This document shows, piece after piece, positions 39,639 to 43,975 of a DNA stretch of 43,975 bases. Under the pieces are notes generated by a model that had not been told where the DNA came from, ran no database searches, and saw only the letters and a program-made list of their open reading frames with translations. The position numbers and the translations under genes are program-made. The DNA comes from an uncultured Lachnospiraceae bacterium. GTDB taxonomy: Bacteria; Bacillota; Clostridia; Lachnospirales; Lachnospiraceae. Where the stretch lies: assembly GCA_910578845.1 (NCBI GenBank), contig CAJTSL010000031.1, positions 1 through 43,975 of the forward strand, written 5' to 3'. Position 1 is the stretch's first letter. Every line of letters starts with the position of its first letter.

Positions 39639-40292
39639 ATGGAAAAGGAATATAAAGGAATGGATTATCTGTCACTTGGGATGTATGCGTTTATGGGGTT
39701 TGGAATGGAAGTGCTTTACGCGTTTTGGCTTGAACCGTTGCTATATGGTGTGCCGATGGAGGAATTTTCCGTTGCACAGACGATTTTGCATTGGGTGGCC
39801 ACTTGTATCACATGGGGCGTGTTTGCCTATGTGCTTATCATAAAATCCGGAGGAAAATATCAGTTTCCATTGTTAGAAAAAGGAAAAGAGATGAAACTTT
39901 GGCAGTGGGGCGCATGTGTATTGTTCATTGTAGGCGCTTTTCTGGCTGATTATATGGACTGGGGCGGATTTAAAGTATATATCGAATATAGGAATAATGG
40001 CTTATTGCTATTTATCTTTCAATATCTCTATTATCTGTTTGAAACGATGCTTTTTCTCCTGATTATTGTATTTGGGCAGAAAGCATGCGAGATATGGTTC
40101 CGTAAAAAGGAATTCCCATACGGCGGTGTCATTTGTGGGATTACATGGGGACTTGGGCATATTCTGACAAAAGACTTGCAGACAGGCCTGATGGGCTTAG
40201 CTTTAGGCTTTGCGATGGGCAGTGTCTATTTACTGGTCAACCGGGATTTGAAAAGAGCGTATATTGTACTATTCCTGATGTTTATTTTATAG
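39639..40292 (+). CDS. Membrane protein of unknown function
   Basis: 217 residues with about six hydrophobic helices (examples AFMGFGMEVLYAFW, LWQWGACVLFIVGAFLADY and LLLFIFQYLYYLFETMLFLL). The C-terminal part, ICGITWGLGHILTKD followed by LMGLALGFAMGSVYLLV, has a His and Gly-rich spacing distantly like CPBP-type membrane proteases, but the Glu pair of that family is not evident. AAGGGGA precedes the start. It lies 124 bases after the DUF3021 gene on the same strand and could be controlled by it. Confidence 0.6.
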   Translation: MEKEYKGMDYLSLGMYAFMGFGMEVLYAFWLEPLLYGVPMEEFSVAQTILHWVATCITWGVFAYVLIIKSGGKYQFPLLEKGKEMKLWQWGACVLFIVGAFLADYMDWGGFKVYIEYRNNGLLLFIFQYLYYLFETMLFLLIIVFGQKACEIWFRKKEFPYGGVICGITWGLGHILTKDLQTGLMGLALGFAMGSVYLLVNRDLKRAYIVLFLMFIL

Positions 40293-40352
40293 AGGATAGT
40301 CACAGGATCAGGGAGCCGGAAAGAAACATTTTTGGCTCTCTGATTCTATATA

Positions 40353-40458
40353 GATCATGATGTTACGAAACTGTAAGAAGATCATGATGTTACGAAACCG
40401 TAAGCAGATTAAGATGTTATAGAGCCGTAAGCAGAGCATGATATTACGATGCTATCGG
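40353..40458. repeat. 27-bp tandem repeat between convergent genes
   Basis: About four units: 40353-40379, 40380-40406, 40407-40433 and 40434-40458. The first two are nearly identical (core GATCATGATGTTACGAAA), the later ones diverge. No spacers, so this is not a CRISPR array. It lies between the stop codons of the membrane protein and the GNAT gene. Confidence 0.85.
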
Positions 40459-40466
40459 TTATAGCA

Positions 40467-41333
40467 TTATGCATGGGAGAGAGACGGTATCCGCATCTTT
40501 TCATTTTCGATGACGGAAAGCGCTTCTCCTTTGATGAAAAAGGTACAGTCTTCTTCCCGCAGTGGCATCACTTCAAAGCCGGTGGCGTCTAATGGCGTAA
40601 AGCCGAGAATGACTTGGTGAATGGATTCGCCAAAGAGCGAAAGGACAGTTTCCAGGTCAGGGATTGTTTTGGATAAAACATTGTGGAGGATGAGCGTATT
40701 GTCTTCCAACTCTGCAATGACATAAGTGTCACTTTCCTGGTGGTAGAAAACGTTCTCTTGCATAAACTTTGTGACATAGAACATAATGAGCCCATGATTA
40801 TGGAGCATATCAAGCCTGCCGTGGAAAACATTGGTATCCATGGCGCTTAAAAGCCGCTTCCATGCAGCGGGATGGCTCATGCTGATATTAGCAAACTGAT
40901 TCTTGGCGGGATAAGATACTTGTCTGGCATATTGATATTCGCTAGATTCCCGGAAACCGAATCTGGGATAAAAAGAGAGCACGCTGTCGTTGGCAAACAG
41001 ATAGACGCCATCGTTTTCCCCATGATAGTCTTCTTCTATCTTCGCCATGATTTCCCGGATGAATCCCTTGCCCCGGAAGCCTTCTTTGGTCATAACAGTG
41101 CCAAGCTGGAGGAAGTGCTTCACGCAGCCGTCTAAGAGCATATCTGTTTTGTTCACGGACACATTGGCAATGACTTGATTGTCCGTGACGATAGAATAGG
41201 GGTCATAATTGTCACACCAAAACCCATTCTGGTACCAGTCTTCAAAGCTAAGGTCAAAGGTCTCCCTAGCCAGCTCATTAAAGCTTGCGCGCAATATGTC
41301 GTTATGGCGATAGTTATGGATCAGTTGATACAT
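40467..41333 (-). CDS. GNAT family N-acetyltransferase, two-domain
   Basis: 288 residues. The N-terminal GNAT domain has LQLGTVMTKEGFRGKGFIREIM (acetyl-CoA binding loop, about residues 76-97) and YLFANDSVLSFYPRFGFR. The C-terminal half (about 150-288) is a second domain without a clear motif, giving an Eis-like layout. The substrate is unknown. A good AGGAGGA site precedes the start. It faces the membrane protein gene across the tandem repeat, and its promoter region (41334-41510) is shared divergently with the MATE gene. Confidence 0.85.
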   Translation of the reverse strand: MYQLIHNYRHNDILRASFNELARETFDLSFEDWYQNGFWCDNYDPYSIVTDNQVIANVSVNKTDMLLDGCVKHFLQLGTVMTKEGFRGKGFIREIMAKIEEDYHGENDGVYLFANDSVLSFYPRFGFRESSEYQYARQVSYPAKNQFANISMSHPAAWKRLLSAMDTNVFHGRLDMLHNHGLIMFYVTKFMQENVFYHQESDTYVIAELEDNTLILHNVLSKTIPDLETVLSLFGESIHQVILGFTPLDATGFEVMPLREEDCTFFIKGEALSVIENEKMRIPSLSHA

Positions 41334-41570
41334 GTCGCAATCCTCCTATTGGTTCTTTGAACATTATATTTGTACATTATATAAGAAGAATCTTCCTGGG
41401 ACAAGTTTTGGCGCCAAAGATTTCTATATTATGCTTGCATTTATTAACCTATGCGGTATAATGAAAAGACTACGTTCTGGGATGATGCCGTAGCATGAGA
41501 GGGAGCTTGCTTGTTTCAGGGAGGCGGTATTCCGGAAGAGATTATTTGCGGATTGGGGAGAAAGATTTCA

Positions 41571-42962
41571 ATGGGCAGGTTTAAAGAGAAATTCATAGGA
41601 GACAAAGCTTTTTATAAAATGGTGCTGGCAGTGGCTGTGCCGATTATGATCCAGAACGGCATTACCAATTTTGTAGGCCTTTTGGATAATATTATGGTAG
41701 GACAGATTGGGACAGAGCAAATGTCCGGCGTGGCTATCGTCAATCAGTTGATGATGGTATATTATCTGTGTGTATTCGGCGGGCTTGCAGGCGCGGGGAT
41801 TTTCACGGCGCAGTATTTTGGGCAGAAGGATGATGAAGGAATCCGGCATACGTTTCGCTATAAATTCTGGATGGCGTTATTATTGACAACCGGTGCGATC
41901 CTGTTGTTATGGAATTTGGGAGAAGGCCTGATCCAGATGTACTTGAGCGGCAGCAGTGACGGCGGGGATCTGACAGCGGCGCTCCATTATGGAGAGAATT
42001 ATCTGCGGGTCATGTTCCTGGGGCTTCCGGCATTTATGTTCGTGCAAATTTATGTCAGTACCCTGCGTGAATGTGGGGAGACGGTAGTGCCGATGAAAGC
42101 AGGCATTACAGCGGTCGTTGTTAACTTATGCCTGAATTATCTGCTCATTTATGGGAAGTTTGGCTTGCCTGCGCTCGGTGTTGTAGGAGCTGCCGTTGCA
42201 ACAGTCGTGTCCAGATATGTGGAAGCGGGAATTGTAATCGCCTGGACACACCGGCATAAAGAAAAGAACCGTTATATTGTAGGAGTCTATAAGACACTGA
42301 AAGTGCCCAGGCATCTGATCGGGAAGTTCTTTATCAAAGGCTCGCCGCTCCTGATCAATGAGACATTATGGTCTGCGGGCATGGCGATGTTGACGCAGTG
42401 CTATTCAGTCAGAGGGCTGAGCGTGATCGCAGGCTTGAACATTGCCAATACCATTAATAACGTGTTTAATGTCGTCTTCATTGCAATGGGGGATGCGGTG
42501 GCAATTATCATTGGGCAGCTTCTGGGAGCTGGCAAGATGAAGGAAGCAAGGGATACGGATAATAAAATCATCGCCTTCTCCGTTGGCTGCTGTATCGGCG
42601 TTGCCGCGTTGATGATATGCATAGCGCCGATGTTCCCGCAGATTTATTATACGACAGATGACGTGAAAGCGGTTGCGGTGCAGTTTATTATCGCGCAGGC
42701 GATATTCATGCCGCAGGCGGCATTTATGCATGCTACATATTTCACGCTGCGTTCAGGCGGCAGGACAATCGTTACTTTTCTGTTTGACAGTGTCTTTGTC
42801 TGGTGCGTCAGTGTTCCGGTCGCATATGCTTTAAGCCGGTATACGGCGGTGCCTGTGATTGTGATTTTTGCAATGGTGCAGATTGCAGATTGGATTAAAT
42901 GCATTATTGGATTTGTTTTGGTGAAAAGAGGCGTATGGATGCGCAATATCGTGGGGGCGTAG
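41571..42962 (+). CDS. MATE family efflux transporter (second copy)
   Basis: About 463 residues with 12 membrane helices. Landmarks are PIMIQNGITNFVGLLDNIMVGQIG in the first helices, ARYF-like loop GAGIFTAQYFGQKDD, and YFTLRSGGRTIVTFLFD late in the second half. It differs clearly from the MATE gene at 13310. The start is ATG 41571 with GGGGAG 10 bases upstream; the frame is open further back to a TTG at 41511. The family exports drugs or metabolites using a cation gradient. It lies upstream of an AraC gene on the same strand. Confidence 0.9.
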   Translation: MGRFKEKFIGDKAFYKMVLAVAVPIMIQNGITNFVGLLDNIMVGQIGTEQMSGVAIVNQLMMVYYLCVFGGLAGAGIFTAQYFGQKDDEGIRHTFRYKFWMALLLTTGAILLLWNLGEGLIQMYLSGSSDGGDLTAALHYGENYLRVMFLGLPAFMFVQIYVSTLRECGETVVPMKAGITAVVVNLCLNYLLIYGKFGLPALGVVGAAVATVVSRYVEAGIVIAWTHRHKEKNRYIVGVYKTLKVPRHLIGKFFIKGSPLLINETLWSAGMAMLTQCYSVRGLSVIAGLNIANTINNVFNVVFIAMGDAVAIIIGQLLGAGKMKEARDTDNKIIAFSVGCCIGVAALMICIAPMFPQIYYTTDDVKAVAVQFIIAQAIFMPQAAFMHATYFTLRSGGRTIVTFLFDSVFVWCVSVPVAYALSRYTAVPVIVIFAMVQIADWIKCIIGFVLVKRGVWMRNIVGA

Positions 42963-43071
42963 AAAACGCCTCCCTATAAGGAACTGTCTTTGAAGAAAAT
43001 GACTGGCAGGAATCTGCTTTTTTTGATAAAATAATCCATGATAGCTGATCCAGATAAAAGGAGCCAAATTT

Positions 43072-43944
43072 ATGGATTTCCACCAGATCTACCGCCCCCT
43101 GACGGCGCATCCGTTTAGGAGCAATGCGCAATACAGGGAATATGAGCCGTGTGAAGAATTGAAACCGTATATCCGCTGCTTCTGGGGGAGCTTCATGCCT
43201 TATAGACAGTATAAGGCTAAGGAACCTGTGCAGGATATCGTCATACCGGATACTTGTATGGATATTATTTTCACCGTTGATTATACCGGGAACCAATTAT
43301 TGGGGAAATTTTGCGGGATTGATGACAGGACTTTTATCACTTGCCATGAAGGTGATGAGGAAAGGGATGTATCAATATTTGCAATTCGTTTCTATCCGTG
43401 GAGCGCTTTTCTTTTTGCAGAAGAATCGATGCGTGGGACGAGGAATGGATTTTTCGATGCAGGTGTTCATTTCTTTGGCTTGCAGAAAGAAATGAAAAGC
43501 TTGTTGTTTGACGTTGCCGGAATAAAAGAGCGCATTCCTATAGCGGAACGTTATCTTTTAAGCCGGATTCGATTAGAGAGGAACCGGACTGTTTTCGCAG
43601 ACGCGCTTTTTAAGATTTTAAAGCAGAAAGGAAACGTGGAAATCGGACGGCTTTCTAAAGAAGTCCATGCAAGCGACAGACAGATTGAGCGCATTTTCCA
43701 GGAAAATATGGGGATTTCCCCCAAACGGTTTTCCTCGCTCGTCCGCTATCAATATTTATGGAACGATGTGTTGTTCTCAGCCAGGTTCCAGGCCGCGGAT
43801 GCGGTTTGCCGTTATGGCTATGCCGACCAGTCGCATATGCTGCATGATTTTAAGCGTTTCCATACGATGAATCCCGAAACGGCAAGAAATTATGCCCGCA
43901 GCGAATGGGAACGGCAGAGACACGACAAACGCATGAATGAATAA
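43072..43944 (+). CDS. AraC family transcriptional regulator
   Basis: 290 residues. The N-terminal part (about 1-170) resembles a DUF6597-type sensor (YEPCEELKPYIRCFWGS, VIPDTCMDIIFTVDY). The C-terminal AraC DNA-binding domain (about 185-285) has two helix-turn-helix units (VEIGRLSKEVHASDRQIERI, RYGYADQSHMLHDFKRFH) and ends with TARNYARSEWE. AAAGGAG at 43055-43061 is well placed for ATG 43072. It is 109 bases after the MATE gene and may control it. Confidence 0.92.
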   Translation: MDFHQIYRPLTAHPFRSNAQYREYEPCEELKPYIRCFWGSFMPYRQYKAKEPVQDIVIPDTCMDIIFTVDYTGNQLLGKFCGIDDRTFITCHEGDEERDVSIFAIRFYPWSAFLFAEESMRGTRNGFFDAGVHFFGLQKEMKSLLFDVAGIKERIPIAERYLLSRIRLERNRTVFADALFKILKQKGNVEIGRLSKEVHASDRQIERIFQENMGISPKRFSSLVRYQYLWNDVLFSARFQAADAVCRYGYADQSHMLHDFKRFHTMNPETARNYARSEWERQRHDKRMNE

Positions 43945-43975
43945 ATTATGAACACTTCATCCATCTTTTGGTATA

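Noticed and set aside
39581..39655. Small 24-codon frame before the membrane protein gene
   Set aside because: It overlaps the next gene's start and has only a weak ribosome site; it could be a leader peptide but the support is too thin.
40353..40458. Possible CRISPR array
   Set aside because: Units are back to back with no spacers and no cas genes are visible.

Overview
The window looks like chromosomal DNA of a low-to-mid GC Gram-positive anaerobe, most likely a gut Lachnospiraceae (Clostridia). The signs are strong AGGAGG-type ribosome binding sites, GHKL/LytTR two-component systems, LytTR-DUF3021 pairs, a Bce/Mac-type ABC exporter beside its own two-component system, and PF09820-type ATPase/nuclease genes. 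The genus cannot be fixed from sequence alone. I see no tRNA, rRNA, CRISPR array or transposase.

Layout. 1-4762: tail of an ABC ATPase, a GNAT acetyltransferase, a YdeI-like protein, a LysR regulator divergent from a YczE-like membrane protein, and a MarR regulator with a flavin split-barrel protein. 4864-7488: a three-gene ABC-2 exporter (two permeases, one ATPase). 7722-9813: a MotA/MotB-like (ZorA/ZorB-like) ion-channel pair ended by a terminator. 9996-12403: an unknown protein, DUF2087, DUF2200 and a P-loop kinase-like protein. 12586-14674: thiamine pyrophosphokinase and a MATE exporter. 14739-18811 (minus): a membrane diguanylate cyclase and a GHKL kinase/LytTR regulator pair.

18.6-24.1 kb is a decaying, AT-richer zone. 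The 5' part of the LytTR regulator plus the promoter of the pectinesterase gene is duplicated. Between the copies lie a zinc-ribbon remnant whose expected start codon is ATA and a small intact gene. Beyond an intact pectinesterase come three broken genes: one with an in-frame stop, a HIRAN protein with an internal deletion, and an AAA-ATPase/PD-(D/E)XK gene with an internal deletion.

24.1-26.4 kb: a stand-alone ABC-type ATPase, a GNAT and an OGG1-like 8-oxoguanine glycosylase. 26.6-34.2 kb (minus) is one long module: HD-GYP protein, OmpR-type regulator, histidine kinase, then ABC ATPase and an FtsX-like permease. The kinase carries a 36-bp tandem repeat inside its ATPase domain. 34.5-38.3 kb: RecQ, a soluble PocR-type chemoreceptor-like protein and an unusual short flagellin. 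38.6-43.9 kb: LytTR-DUF3021, a membrane protein, a GNAT, a second MATE exporter and an AraC regulator.

Taken together, the window has several parts normally tied to motility or cyclic-di-GMP (MotAB-like pair, flagellin-like protein, chemoreceptor-like protein, GGDEF, HD-GYP) but no flagellar export, hook or basal-body gene. The strongest leads for something undescribed are the effector-less ZorAB-like pair, the shortened flagellin beside the PocR-chemoreceptor, the repeat-expanded kinase within an HD-GYP/two-component/ABC operon, and the dispersed 22-bp element.
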